Assembly (NCBI RefSeq): GCF_000340215.1
Contig: NW_006921540.1
Location: 3,611,402-3,675,401, forward strand
DNA length: 64,000 nucleotides
Reading direction: 5' to 3'
DNA from: Pseudocercospora fijiensis CIRAD86
Lineage: Eukaryota > Ascomycota > Dothideomycetes > Mycosphaerellales > Mycosphaerellaceae
Made by a program: the position numbers and the translations under genes. The notes beneath the pieces were generated by a model that worked only from the letters and a program-made list of their open reading frames with translations, had not been told where the DNA came from and did not search any database. This document shows, one piece after another, positions 10,686 through 22,404 of the stretch (its first letter is position 1; each line of letters opens with the position of its first letter).

Positions 10686-12631
10686 ATGACGGCTTTTGGG
10701 CCCCTCTCCACCCACCACCTGCTCTTCAGCAAACCTCACCGCCGCCAGGCACCCGCTGACCGTGGCTTCAAGCAAATGGCAGCCATGGCCGATTCCAAGA
10801 ACGCCAGCTACAACCGCGCTCAGACCGGATACAACCAGCAGAACAACATGTACTCCACCCAGCAGTACAATCGGGGCCAGCAAGGTCAGGGCTACGGCAT
10901 GCACCACAACCCTCAATCCGATCCCATGGCGGCACTCGCTCATGGCTTTCAAGGCATGACCATGGGCAACCAGTCCTTCGCCGCTCAGGCCAAGAACGCC
11001 ATGATGTCCACTGCGCCCAACAACGGGTACGGCGGACTTCCCGTCGGCACCTCCATGCCTGCTTCGATGTACGGCCAGGGCCAGTACGCTTTCCCGGGCA
11101 GTTACGGCGGAGCAAATGTGCAGTCACCCGGCATGTACACTCCTCACGGTACTCAGTACATGCCGCAGCTCAACTACGGCGGTTACCAGCAGCATGACAA
11201 CAGCCCATTGTCCCAGAACTGGACGCCAACCACCGCCGGCGCTACTGGTGAAGTGCCTACTCTGATTACGCCTCGCCGCGACTCCATCTCGTCCAATGAG
11301 AATGACCAACCGACCACTCCCTCCTATGCCGGATATCCTGGCTTTGCTCACAGTGGTGTCGCGATCAATAGGTCTCCCAGCGGTGTCTTCACTCACAGCA
11401 CTCCATCGCCGACCTCCATGGTCGGTCCATACGGCATGCCTGTTGCAAAGCAGCCTGAGCAGAGCGAGGTGTCTCCTCGTATCAAGCTGCTCATCTCCAG
11501 GGAGCCAGCAATTCCTCGTGCCATCCCAGCTCCGTCCTCACCACTGAAGCCACTGGACCGTGCCTTGGAGAACCAGCGAGGCGAGACTAATGTCTACATC
11601 CGAGGTCTCCTGCCAGAGACTACCGACGAGATGCTGGAGCAGTGGGGAACTCGCTTTGGCGACATCAAGAGTTCAAAGTCCATCATCGACCTCAACACTG
11701 GTCTCTGCAAGGGGTGAGTGCTGTATTATCCTCGCTGTCGTCGCTCATGCTGACCTCTCTTAGCTTTGGCTTTGTCAAGTACCACAACTATGAAGACGCC
11801 GAGAATTGCATTCGCGGATTCCACTACCTTGGATACGAAGTCAGCTTCGCCCGTGAGTCGTTCTACTCGAAGCTGAAGACATTCTCCGACGAGAACAACA
11901 CCAACCTCTACGTCTCCAACTTGCCAAAGACCATGAACGAGCACGAACTGGCCCAGCTCTTCGCTCCACATAAGGTGTGCTCATCTCGAATCCTTCGCGA
12001 CAAGAACGGCAACGGACGCGGTGTCGGCTTCGCGCGGTAAGGCTTCCCTCCACATTCGTTGTCCTGTTCACTACTGACGGTCATCAACAGCTTTGAGTCT
12101 CGAGATGCTTGCGAAGAGGTCATCAAGACGTTCAACAACCACACCATCAAGTCTCAAGGCGAGGAGCTCCAGATCCAGATCCGCTACGCCGACACCCAGG
12201 AGCAGAAGGCCTTGAAGCAGCAGACACAGGCTGCTCGCCAGTTCCGGTCGGCTGAGTACGAGTACGCAACACAAGCTTGGCGCCAGGGCCGTCTCCCATA
12301 TGCTGGCTCGGCGGTGCACGACAACAATCAGAACACTAACGAGTTCGACCAGTACCTTGGCACCAGCGCGTCCGTGCCAATCCAAGGCCAGCGTTGGGCT
12401 CAATCAGCAATCCGTCAGGCTCCAGGCCGCAGCCCGCTTGGCGGCATGCCGTACACTGGTGCCTCCCAGCAGCAGCCACCACTCGTTCAGATAAACGTCG
12501 CCTCTGGTACCGAGACACAAGCCGCCACGCCCGAGACCACTGTCGACGCCAAGGCTGCACCCGCCACCTCGCCGGCTACTGCCCACGCTCACAGCCCAGT
12601 TGACTCTGCTGCTGCTTCGGAGCAGGAGTAA
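10686..12631 (+). CDS. Two-RRM RNA-binding protein, RBMS/MSSP-like
   Basis: Three exons, 10686-11713, 11764-12036 and 12091-12631, give up to 613 residues. The N-terminal 290 residues are low-complexity (Gln, Asn, Tyr, Gly, Met, Ser) and probably disordered. RRM1 starts near residue 301 (NVYIRGL, then GFGFVKY across the first intron). RRM2 starts near 389 (NLYVSNLP, then RGVGFARF across the second intron). The spacing, the ILRD...RGVGFAR block and the short linker are those of the RBMS/MSSP family, which binds single-stranded nucleic acid and AU-rich RNA. The tail is Gln-, Ala- and Thr-rich. The start is uncertain: in-frame ATGs at 10776 and 10785 (MAAMADSKN) may be the true one, since the first 30 residues look like leader. 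Target RNAs are unknown. Confidence 0.88.
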
Positions 12632-14034
12632 GAGCGGGTGTGCTGGCTTCCACCCTCAAACCCGACCCTCTTTTCGATCTATCAATACTGTCGACGCAGC
12701 GATGCACACAACTTTGTACAACATGACGACTAGACGATGTCATTACGAGCTCATGATTGCCCACGACCAGATGCATCGCGGCACTTCGGATCTGTGCATT
12801 ACTACAGCATGTCTGGTTCCTCCACCCAACCCTTTGTCACTCACTGTCGATGCAACAAACAAGCAGTTATGAGTGAGTGATATGGTGGCATCTACAACGT
12901 GATCATCAGCAATGTGTGTTGGTCATGCCACCCGTGGCTGGCTTGGAACTTAGCATCTTCGGTTGCATGTTCTGTACTTTTTTAGCTCTTCACATGTTTT
13001 ATTCGGCGATATCGTCTGTCACACGACAGCATCACGGGCGGCGGCGACGGCGAGCTTGGCTCTGTGTTTGGCAGCGTTGCTCGAAGCTCAGCTCTTCAAG
13101 ACTGTAGCCTTCGCAGGCAATCATGGACGGTATGGTATGCATGGGCGGGCTGGAATTTGTTTGGCGTGGTAATGGTAATGATTTGTTTGCTGTTGCTGCT
13201 GCTGCTTTCTGCTATCATAGCTTGTTCAGGTGTTCATGACTCTCTGCGGCATGGAAAAGTAAATAGAGTGGTACATGATTCTTGCTTGTCGCCACCAATC
13301 CCTCTGCTCTTTCCGATAGTCACTGCCTGACTTCGCATCATGCCTTCGCCACATCACACTTACGTGTCTTGTGTTTCCCACTCGTGTTCGCCGGCATGGA
13401 AGTGCATGTCGTGCAGCCAACAAACTCGGGTTCACTTTGACAAGGCTACCCAAACTTGTCGAAGTTCTCGTTCAAACATGAGGACGAGAGGTATGATCAG
13501 GATACTGGAGGATTTCGGATTGGTATAGACATTCTACTCGACGCGTGGCTTTTTGTGGTTGCGTAGCAGGCGAGAGAGAGAGAGGGAGATGTCGGTTCGG
13601 CAGTTTTTGGCAGGGTGGGTGGGTGGATTTCAGGTTTAATTGGCTGCCCTGGCAGGAAGAATGCACTAGAATAGAATAGTGGGCAGCGCGGCGCGTGAAT
13701 GCAAGGAACAGCAACAGAACGCACGTCGTCGTCGTCGTCGTCGTCGTTGGGCGTGCGTGGTGCTCTGTTTGCGCGTAACTTTACAGCTGAACTTCTGCAT
13801 CGTACGGTCTGAGGATTGATATGCGCTGCGCGATGAAAGAGGGACTTTGGGAAGCTTCCGCTGTGCGATAGAATAGGATGAGTAGGTTCTGTCCCCCGAA
13901 AATGAACACCCTGGCCTGGCCTGGCCTGGCGATCCACCAACTGCCACTGCCATTATTATTCTCACCTACTCCAGCCCAGTCTGGTGTGGTCGTCAGCAGT
14001 CAGCACTTGGTTGGCAGACGAGAGCCGCAGTCCG
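12632..14034. other. Intergenic region with short tandem repeats
   Basis: No gene is supported. It contains a GA run (about 13572-13586), a GTC/CGT trinucleotide run (about 13727-13748, which creates a poly-Asp frame on the minus strand) and four CCTGG pentamers (about 13911-13931). The last 100 nt are the presumed leader of the Tao3-like gene. Confidence 0.5.
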
Positions 14035-17000
14035 ATGCAAGTGGAAGAAGTCGTGTCGCTGCCTGTACTGACCATCACCGTCCCTACAGCCGTGCCCTCG
14101 CCCGCCGATGGACGATCACCCATCAACACCGCCATCTCGCCCGTCTACACCGACCCCAATACGAGTCCGCCCCCCGAACCGCTGCTCGCCGCTCCACCGC
14201 AGCCTCCTCACTACCCGCTGCCGCCCAAGCCCGTCTCCCCCTCCGTACGCGACCCCAGTGTCACGAGGGGCAGAGCCTTGAGCGCAACCTCTTCGCGCAA
14301 TGCATCGCCGCGCGCTGTCACCCCCGCTGCGCAAAGCAGGACGCATACGCATGTGAGCAAGCCCAGTGCCGACATCGATCGCAAGCCTTCCGTCAGCTAT
14401 AGCCATCACCGCCAAGCGAGCATTGTGCATGGAGTCCAGCATTCGAGGAATCCCAGCTTGTTGTCGAGCACCAATGCGAGCCCGTTGAGTTCCTCGAAAA
14501 TCATGGCCAGTGGTGGAGAGCAGCCTCCTCAGCCGTTCAGTGTCCATCCGACTGCGAGCTTGTCGAATTCCGCTCTCCAGAAGAGTCCGTCCATGTCGCA
14601 GTTGCCCAGCAGTGGACACACCACAGTCAATGGGAATACGTCGGTCAATCGGAGCTTGGAGAATGGGGGCACACTGGCGCAGAGACGGCCGGAGAGAATG
14701 CATAGTGGACGCGTCAAGAGGGCCCACGAGCATAATCGATCGCAATCCAGGGCCCAGACAGGCGTGCCCGAGCCGAAGACCGTGGGAGAGTATGCGCTAC
14801 ATCATCTCTTCACCTCATTCATTGCCGAAGCAGACGAGAGGATTGAACGATGTCTGCAGAAGCCTGGCGAACCCGAACCGCGTGTGGAGAATGTGTGTGG
14901 ACCAGGCGCTGATCCGGCTTTTGACCAACTGATATCTTCGCTGGGACACATCAATCGACACAAGCCGAATTCACTGATCGATGCCGTGATCCATTGGCGG
15001 AAGAAGAAGGCCGATGCAGCGAACACGATCTACAACGAGATCAAGGCTTTCAAGGAGGCGGCTGGTCTTACGAATCGAACGAATGGCTCTGGCGCGCATA
15101 CGATACCTACTTCGCCGCCGAGTGGCCAAGATTTGTACATGTTGGAACAGAGCGTGGCTTTGGCCGATAGAAGGAGTACCGTCTCGATCTATATTTTGTG
15201 TCGGGTGTTGATCGAGATCATTGGCCAGACGACGCTGAAAGCACTCAATGGACCGGACAACAGCCTCAATACCGCTGCGCGGCTCGAGGATGTCATATAT
15301 GGGCAGCTGCAGAGCGCAGATCCCGACACACTTGCCACCGCACCGGTCATTCGAGCAAACTGGGTGATCCGAGGACAGTTGCTGGGTGTGATGAGCGGAG
15401 TGCGTTTCAATGAAGTGGCTTCTCGCTTCATCATGGACCTTGAGGGAGCGCAGAAACGGCTGGCCGTGAAAGGTGCCTCGGATCCCAAGCTGACTGCCAA
15501 GACCGCATTGCTGGTGCAGAGCATGCGATGGCTGAAGATCCGCATTCAACCAGAAGAAAATTGGCAGAGGTCTTGCGACGTGCTGACCGTACTGGCAAAA
15601 TACTTTGCGGAAGTGCATGGACGGACGATGAAGCACGCCTATGCCGAGCTCTTCGAACATCTCTTACTCCCCATCGCCGCCACTGCCACGACTGAGCTGA
15701 CTTACCCGAAGTGGAAGGAGGTGGTTAATATTCTGCAACCGAGGATTACTCAGATGCTTTCAAAGGCAGACCACTGGTCATATGTGTGCCCACTTCAAGC
15801 AGTGCTGCTATGCGCATCGCCGCCGGAAACTTTTGCGACACAATGGATCCAGCTCGTCATGTCTTTCCAGCCCAAGGGACGAGATCGAGCAGGCAGATCG
15901 CACGCCCTGAAAGCGTTCTGCAGAGTCGTGTGGAGGTTCCTGTACAGACATACCGAATCGCCGAACCATGTCGCCCGCAAGCTTGATGAGGTCGTTAAAC
16001 TTGTCCTTCAAGGCGGCAAGAGGATACTAATCTCGACGGATCCGATGATTGCTGATCCCCTGATCCAGCTCATCCGCATTATCGGCTACAAACACCAGGA
16101 CTTTTGCTTCAGGAATATCATCTTTCCGTTGATGAATTCTGAGCTCTTTTCTGGCCCCGAAAAGGACCTTCGAATCGAGAACCTGGACCCAGAGAAGACT
16201 GTCATTGCCATTCGCGCTTTCCTCGCCATCATGTCCGATCTCGAAAAAGGCGAGGCCCCTCCATTCCCTTCACGCTTCGAGTGTGATGTACATTTGGACC
16301 CTTCTTCTCGCTCACCCATCACCCACCGAAGGACTCGTTCCCAAGGCTTTGCTGTGTCCGCAGGCCGGACGGAGCGCTTGTCACGACCCGTAATGACTAC
16401 GAACCTTAATGACGGTGCCAAAGAGTACTATGTAAAATTCTGCAAGATGCTTGGACAGCTCACGATAATTTGCGACAACACCTTCGGCGGCCAGGCTGTC
16501 CTGGATGAGAAGTTCGCTTCTCAAACGCCGAAGACACCCATGGCCGAAGCATTTACCTTCAACAAGCGAGATGATTTCATGAACCCGACGGATGTACGGC
16601 AACATTATTATGATCTTTTGCATGTGGCTGTCGAGGCCCTCCCGCGATGTCTTTCGCCGGACCTCCCGATCAACTCTTTGGTTAATTTGCTTTGCACGGG
16701 CACGGCGCATGTACAGTCGCATATTGCTACTTCTTCTGCCAATTCACTCAAGTCCATTGCCAGACAGTCGCATGCCCAGCAAGTCACCATTGGATTCGCG
16801 CGATTCATCTTCAACTTTGACGACCGATATTCTACCGTTTCGGATGGCAGCTTGCTGGGACCTGGTCACATCGAGAACACGCTCAAGCTGTACGTGGAAC
16901 TGTTGCAGATTTGGATCGATGACATTCAGCAACGCACTCGGAAAGCTGTTGCTGAGCCGAGCGATGAAGAGGAAGGTGTGCGACCTCTGCCGCTCGATCT

Positions 17001-20000
17001 CTCGGGAATTTTGGCCCACGTTGATGAGGTTGAGTCTCATGGCCTTTTCTTCCTCTGCTCTCCGTCCCGAGCGGTGCGTGCTGTCGCGGTCAATGTGCTC
17101 CGTCTCATCACCAAGTTCGATACTGCATTGGGAAAGCCGAGCAACCGCATCATCAGCATCCTGCAAGGAAGCTCCCAACGGGTCATTGACGTGGACGACG
17201 AACGCCTGTCGCTTGCCGAGCGTAGTCGTCTGCAAAAGGGCCTGCGTAAAAGCAATGTCAACAGCACCCTGGTGGAATTATGCAGCAGCGATGTCGCGCA
17301 TGACGCGAATCTATGGTTCAAGGTCTTCCCAAACCTAGTCCGTTTAAGCTCGGAGATCTGCTTACACGCCGTGGCCTTGACCCGTGAGCTTGTTTGCCAA
17401 AGGTTGTCACACAGTTATCGTGTTATCGGAGCATTCGCAGAAGGTTCCAAGGCCACTGGTACAGCTCTGGAACAGGCATTTGGACCAAATCGCCCGCCGA
17501 CTCGTCTCAACAGCACCTCGCCGGATATCATCATCGCGCAGTGGAAGACCCATCTCATCTTTGCTTGCACGACGCTGACCAATATCGGAAATGCCACATC
17601 GCACCCTATCTCCAGTCAGAGCTCACAGCACACTCGAAAGGGCTCCAAGTCTTCTGCCGCCAGCCAGGAAAGGATCGCGTCGGCTTCGGAGCTCTTCTCT
17701 CGAGTCGTGCCCTTCTTGTCCGTACCTAATGCCGCAGTGCGTAATGCTGCTGTCACCGGTCTGGGCGCTACGAATGTGACGCTGTTCCAGACGCTGCTGG
17801 AGACGCTGCAGCCGTACGTCGCGGCATGTAGCGCCGAGGCGAAAGAGCGAATGGCGGCTCACCAGCGAAGCGTCAGCCATGTGCGAAGAAGCCGACGTAC
17901 AGACTTTCTCAGAACGGAGATCACGCATCTCCTCAGCCTCACGTGCCATCTACTTCGAGATCCTGCAATCTCCAGCGAAGAATATGTCATGACTTATATC
18001 ATGGATTACACAAAGCATTTACGGATCTTCCTTAGTGATGCTGAAGTGCAGGCTGAGTTGGAGTTTCAGAAACTTAGGACGTACTTCTGCACTCTTATCG
18101 ACGGCTGGTACGAGTGCATCAGAGATATGAAGGAAGGATCACAGTGGATGTCTTTCCAGGCTCGGCAAGCTACGTTCTCGCTCATGGAGAACTGGTGTGG
18201 ATTCTCGCCTAACGAAACGCAGTTGCGACGGCAGCAAGAACATATTCGTAGATCTATCCTCGAACGCGAACGGAACACGCGAAATCGTGGCATCATCAAT
18301 TCTGCCATCGAGAAGGAGAAGAACGAGCTGCAGATTGCTGCTCTGGGTGCGATGGCTTCCTTGTGTGCTGGGCCTCTGCGCTTCATTGCTGATGGTCGCG
18401 TGCTGATGCAATTCGATGTGCGTCGAATGCTGGCATGGATCAATGCCATTTTTGAGGCGCCCAGTGATCGCACGCATGCCATCGGCAGGAAGGCTCTGCA
18501 AAATTTGATCATCCACAACCCTGATCAGCCGGCATTGATGGCGCAGACGATACGAATGTGCTACGTCGCTCGCATGCCTAAAGCGCTGGCCAGCTATTTC
18601 GAAGTCGTTACAAAAGTGCTGACGGAGAATACCAATGCCAACACTCCCTTCTGGAAGATTTTATGTGCTGGTCTGTACACACTCGGCAACGAGGACAGCC
18701 ACATTCGTATGAAGTCTGCCCGGTTACTGCGCACGCTGGAAGAGCGTCTCGGCAAGAATTCGAAGCTGCAAGATCTTGATATCTCAGTCTCCGACAAAAC
18801 GACTGCTGTGTACAAGCTGGCTCAATTTGAGATCTCGCGGCGACTGGCTGCCCAACATCCCGAGCTCGCATTTCATGTTTTCTCCGAGTTCTCGGCCTAC
18901 TTCAACGAGCTTCAGCCTGACCATCAGCGAAACATGGTATCTGGCATGCTACCGTGGATTCAGACCATTGAGCTACAGCTCGATCCAAATGGCGGACCTA
19001 CTGGTACCTCGTATATGCTCCTCGTGAATTTATTCGAGATCACCGTCAAGAGCAGTATCACGCTTCACAATGAGATCCAGGCTCTCTGGCAGGCACTCGC
19101 GACAGGAGGCCATGCAGGGAATGTCCAGCTTGTGCTGGATTTCATCATCAACATTTGTCTTGACAAGAAAGAGCAGAGTTTTGTCATATATGCAAAGCAA
19201 ATTGTGGTATTCCTGTCCAAGACTCCTGCTGGTGCTAGGGTGGTCGAGTATTTGCTTCTGCAGATTTGTCCAAAGACTATGGTTGCTGAGCGACGCGAGC
19301 CTACGCAAGCACCTCAAGAGACAGTGGGACTTCAGTTGCCGTACGTCGCGGATCTTTCGTTGGTGCTACCAAGCGGTGCCAAGCAGAATGGGCTGTCTTT
19401 GGGTCAGCTGAGTATGATTCTGCTCGTCGACCTGGTCGTCTCGCCATTTCAGCTTCCCGCAGATAAGGTGCCGATGCTTCTGCAGGTCATTCTCGTGCAG
19501 TGGGATCAGTACGTGAGCATCGTTCAAGATCAAGCTCGGGAAATGCTTGTACACCTCATCCATGAGCTGGTTATCTCCAAGATCGATCCAGGCAGCACGG
19601 AACCAGACAAGAAATCTATTGAGGACTTCATCGAATGTGTGCGCCGCCATGATCCGAAGATTGCGTGGTCTTATTCCGACAGCGAAGTTAGAGCTGGCGA
19701 GGAAGATAATCGCGCTGTCTCGGAACCCATGGCGTACGTGGTTGACGAGTGCGTACGCATCTTCTCCATTACATACCCCAACATTCGAGAGGAATGGGGT
19801 AAGGCCACAATGCACTGGGCCACTTCTTGTGCTGTGAGACATGTTGCGTGCCGCAGCTTCCAGGTCTTCAGGTGCGTTCTCACAACGCTTGATCAGCAGA
19901 TGCTCGCGGATATGTTGGCGAGACTTTCGAATACGATTGCCGATGACGAAAATCACGACTATCTGGTGTTTTCGTTGGAGATTTTGACTACGCTGAGAAG

Positions 20001-21810
20001 CATTATTGGTGCTCTGGAGCCGCTCAACCTTCTCAAGTATCCGCAGTTGTTCTGGACGACATGTGCTTGTCTGGACACCATCTTCGAGCGCGAATTCCAG
20101 GAAGGTTTGAACATGTTGTCACAACTTCTTTCGAGGATGGACTTGAGCGATCCTGCTGTCATCAAAATCCTCAAGGAGAGCCAGCCTGTCAAATGGGAAG
20201 GAGGCTTCAATGGCGTGCATGCGCTTTTGTACAAAGGTGTACGATCGAGCAGGTCGATGGAGCGCTCTCTACAGATCATGGAGAAGCTCATCAAGATGCC
20301 AGCGAGCGACATTGTCGGGTCTGACGACCGATTACTATTCACGGTCCTTGCGAATCTGCCGAGATTTTTGCATCACTTTGAGAATGAAAGCGAGGTTCCG
20401 TGCTTGGAGTCTGCTGAGACACTTGCTTTCGCAGCCGAGAGTCAGAACTACGTTGGGCTTGCGAAGGTCTTGACTGCCTTTACTCAGCGCAAGTTCAAGA
20501 CTGGGAAAGACTTCCTTGGTCAATGCATGCAAGCCATTCGAAATGCTTGGTTCCCGTCGCAAGAATTCCACAGCCTGGTCTTCCTGCTTGGTATGGTCAA
20601 CAATCAGACTTCGTGGTTCAAGGTCAAGACGATGCAGGTTCTGTGCGTCATGATCCCAGATATCGACATGCGGAAGCCGGAAATTGCTTGTCAGGGCCCG
20701 GATCTCATCTCACCGTTGCTGCGTCTGCTGCAGACCGAGCATTGTCAGCAAGCTTTGGATGTCCTGGATAATGTCATTGACATGACTGGGACGCCTCTCG
20801 ACAACAAACACTTGCGGATGAGTATGGCTGGGTCGCATTCGAGTCGTGCGACGCGAAAGGAGTACGATAGCACGAAGAGCTTGTATGGTATTCCAGAGGA
20901 GTCTGGTTGGTCGGTTCCAATGCCTGCTGTGCACTCTCAGCAGGCGAGAGCGAATGTGCATGCTGTGTTCTACACTCTGGCGTACGTGGGACAGAATGGG
21001 TTACAGGATGGTGGTGAAACTACGACACCGGAGATCGAGTTCCACAGGGATGATTATTCGGACTCGTACTTTGTCGATCGCACGGCGACTATGATGTCTG
21101 ATGACACAAGGACTGCGGACACGAATATTGGGGAGTTGACCGAGAAGCTTGACACTCTTGACGACTTTTTCGAAGAGCCTTCGGAAAGCCCTGGGCCACT
21201 ACGGAACGGATCTTCGTCGAGATACGGCGTCGAGGAGCGTGAGAACTTGTACGACCAACAGGCATTGCCGATTCTGCACCGCTCTCTCAAGCGCAATGCC
21301 AGTATCACGTCCTTCCAGACCGGTTTTGCAGAGTCACGGTTTCAACCAGCAGCACCGGCAATCATGAACCCCGGCGCTTTCGCTCAGACACAACACCAAG
21401 TCCCACCTCAACGACCAGGTCTTCACAACCGCTCCATCACCTCCCCATCCATGCGCACCAAATCGCCCCCGGCCACCACGACGCGACACTTCGAACTCAT
21501 CAATTCCGACACAGAAGTGGAGACGTTCTCTGACGACGATCATCATTTCGTGTCGCGAACTCACACTGCTGATGAACCGTATCAAACCAGTCAATATACC
21601 ACTACGAAACTCAGTGGCACGGGCTCTCTCAAGGCGCTGCGAAGTGGTTTGAGGAGATTGACGAGTAATTCGGGCCATAAGGAGGCGAGAGAGAATTTGA
21701 GGACGAAGGCTAGTCATGAGAAGGTTCCGCCTGTGCCGAATGTTACGGGTTCAAGTTCGAGTCGGAATGGGAATGGGAATGGGAATGGGCCTTTTAGTGC
21801 TGAACCGTGA
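14035..21810 (+). CDS. TAO3: Cell-morphogenesis scaffold Tao3/Pag1 (Furry family)
   Basis: One uninterrupted 7.8-kb exon encodes about 2,591 residues. Tao3/Pag1/Mor2 is the large HEAT-like scaffold of the RAM/MOR network. It binds the NDR kinase Cbk1/Orb6 and steers polarised growth and cell separation at the cortex and tip. The first about 230 residues are Pro-, Ser- and Arg-rich and disordered. The family N-terminal region begins at about 240 with VGEYALHHLFTSFIAEADER, followed by long helical middle and C-terminal regions to about residue 2230. The tail is Ser-rich and ends in Asn-Gly repeats. ATG 14035 (MQVEEVV) is the first in-frame ATG; upstream the frame is open only to about 13984. 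The Ser-rich ends are plausible phosphorylation targets (inference). Length fits fungal orthologues. Confidence 0.95.
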   Translation: MQVEEVVSLPVLTITVPTAVPSPADGRSPINTAISPVYTDPNTSPPPEPLLAAPPQPPHYPLPPKPVSPSVRDPSVTRGRALSATSSRNASPRAVTPAAQSRTHTHVSKPSADIDRKPSVSYSHHRQASIVHGVQHSRNPSLLSSTNASPLSSSKIMASGGEQPPQPFSVHPTASLSNSALQKSPSMSQLPSSGHTTVNGNTSVNRSLENGGTLAQRRPERMHSGRVKRAHEHNRSQSRAQTGVPEPKTVGEYALHHLFTSFIAEADERIERCLQKPGEPEPRVENVCGPGADPAFDQLISSLGHINRHKPNSLIDAVIHWRKKKADAANTIYNEIKAFKEAAGLTNRTNGSGAHTIPTSPPSGQDLYMLEQSVALADRRSTVSIYILCRVLIEIIGQTTLKALNGPDNSLNTAARLEDVIYGQLQSADPDTLATAPVIRANWVIRGQLLGVMSGVRFNEVASRFIMDLEGAQKRLAVKGASDPKLTAKTALLVQSMRWLKIRIQPEENWQRSCDVLTVLAKYFAEVHGRTMKHAYAELFEHLLLPIAATATTELTYPKWKEVVNILQPRITQMLSKADHWSYVCPLQAVLLCASPPETFATQWIQLVMSFQPKGRDRAGRSHALKAFCRVVWRFLYRHTESPNHVARKLDEVVKLVLQGGKRILISTDPMIADPLIQLIRIIGYKHQDFCFRNIIFPLMNSELFSGPEKDLRIENLDPEKTVIAIRAFLAIMSDLEKGEAPPFPSRFECDVHLDPSSRSPITHRRTRSQGFAVSAGRTERLSRPVMTTNLNDGAKEYYVKFCKMLGQLTIICDNTFGGQAVLDEKFASQTPKTPMAEAFTFNKRDDFMNPTDVRQHYYDLLHVAVEALPRCLSPDLPINSLVNLLCTGTAHVQSHIATSSANSLKSIARQSHAQQVTIGFARFIFNFDDRYSTVSDGSLLGPGHIENTLKLYVELLQIWIDDIQQRTRKAVAEPSDEEEGVRPLPLDLSGILAHVDEVESHGLFFLCSPSRAVRAVAVNVLRLITKFDTALGKPSNRIISILQGSSQRVIDVDDERLSLAERSRLQKGLRKSNVNSTLVELCSSDVAHDANLWFKVFPNLVRLSSEICLHAVALTRELVCQRLSHSYRVIGAFAEGSKATGTALEQAFGPNRPPTRLNSTSPDIIIAQWKTHLIFACTTLTNIGNATSHPISSQSSQHTRKGSKSSAASQERIASASELFSRVVPFLSVPNAAVRNAAVTGLGATNVTLFQTLLETLQPYVAACSAEAKERMAAHQRSVSHVRRSRRTDFLRTEITHLLSLTCHLLRDPAISSEEYVMTYIMDYTKHLRIFLSDAEVQAELEFQKLRTYFCTLIDGWYECIRDMKEGSQWMSFQARQATFSLMENWCGFSPNETQLRRQQEHIRRSILERERNTRNRGIINSAIEKEKNELQIAALGAMASLCAGPLRFIADGRVLMQFDVRRMLAWINAIFEAPSDRTHAIGRKALQNLIIHNPDQPALMAQTIRMCYVARMPKALASYFEVVTKVLTENTNANTPFWKILCAGLYTLGNEDSHIRMKSARLLRTLEERLGKNSKLQDLDISVSDKTTAVYKLAQFEISRRLAAQHPELAFHVFSEFSAYFNELQPDHQRNMVSGMLPWIQTIELQLDPNGGPTGTSYMLLVNLFEITVKSSITLHNEIQALWQALATGGHAGNVQLVLDFIINICLDKKEQSFVIYAKQIVVFLSKTPAGARVVEYLLLQICPKTMVAERREPTQAPQETVGLQLPYVADLSLVLPSGAKQNGLSLGQLSMILLVDLVVSPFQLPADKVPMLLQVILVQWDQYVSIVQDQAREMLVHLIHELVISKIDPGSTEPDKKSIEDFIECVRRHDPKIAWSYSDSEVRAGEEDNRAVSEPMAYVVDECVRIFSITYPNIREEWGKATMHWATSCAVRHVACRSFQVFRCVLTTLDQQMLADMLARLSNTIADDENHDYLVFSLEILTTLRSIIGALEPLNLLKYPQLFWTTCACLDTIFEREFQEGLNMLSQLLSRMDLSDPAVIKILKESQPVKWEGGFNGVHALLYKGVRSSRSMERSLQIMEKLIKMPASDIVGSDDRLLFTVLANLPRFLHHFENESEVPCLESAETLAFAAESQNYVGLAKVLTAFTQRKFKTGKDFLGQCMQAIRNAWFPSQEFHSLVFLLGMVNNQTSWFKVKTMQVLCVMIPDIDMRKPEIACQGPDLISPLLRLLQTEHCQQALDVLDNVIDMTGTPLDNKHLRMSMAGSHSSRATRKEYDSTKSLYGIPEESGWSVPMPAVHSQQARANVHAVFYTLAYVGQNGLQDGGETTTPEIEFHRDDYSDSYFVDRTATMMSDDTRTADTNIGELTEKLDTLDDFFEEPSESPGPLRNGSSSRYGVEERENLYDQQALPILHRSLKRNASITSFQTGFAESRFQPAAPAIMNPGAFAQTQHQVPPQRPGLHNRSITSPSMRTKSPPATTTRHFELINSDTEVETFSDDDHHFVSRTHTADEPYQTSQYTTTKLSGTGSLKALRSGLRRLTSNSGHKEARENLRTKASHEKVPPVPNVTGSSSSRNGNGNGNGPFSAEP

Positions 21811-22404
21811 ACACTAGGGAGGGGGATGGGGCATGTATAGTATGGAGCGGAAGTTGTAAGATAGGTTTGAGTGGTGTCCGCTTGTAGTATTGATACCCAT
21901 ATACGCGAAGATCTTTTAAATAGAACCCCCGGTAGAATATGATCTCGCTGTCCGGACTACAGTAAGCAATGGGCATGGGAGTAGCTCCGCGGTTATGGTA
22001 ACTATCGTTCTAAGGTTCCTGGGCGACAAGGATGACGGTTTCGGCAGGTTAGTGAATTCTGGTTTGCCGTAAGGACTTGATGATGCATGAAGAATCCGAA
22101 CATATCAAGGCATGCATGAGTCCGCCACTTGCCGAAAGTGTCAAATTATAGAGATGGCTGAGAAGAAGAGGAGGACGGACCGGTCGGACGGGTTTTCGAA
22201 TACGGTTTCTCCAGGTTGCAGGGAGGTGAAGCTATTCTAAGTTGTCCAGGTTCAGAAGGTAATTTGAGATTACGTTTGTCGCAACGTCGCACGACATTTC
22301 TTCAGAATCTCGTCATCATCATCTGAGATCTTCTGGCGGGCGGGGATAGATTCTATATCTCTGGGCTGGACGCTGCTGATATTGTTGTTGTTCATGCGAA
22401 CGAA
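21811..22404. other. Intergenic between Tao3-like and mannosidase genes
   Basis: Holds the 3' region of the Tao3-like gene (AT-rich near 21890-21930) and the promoter of the GH47 gene. No open frame of note and no recognised regulatory motif. Confidence 0.5.

Noticed and set aside
13497..13965. Frames with a poly-Asp or poly-Arg run
   Set aside because: The run is a translation of a GTC/CGT microsatellite in intergenic DNA.
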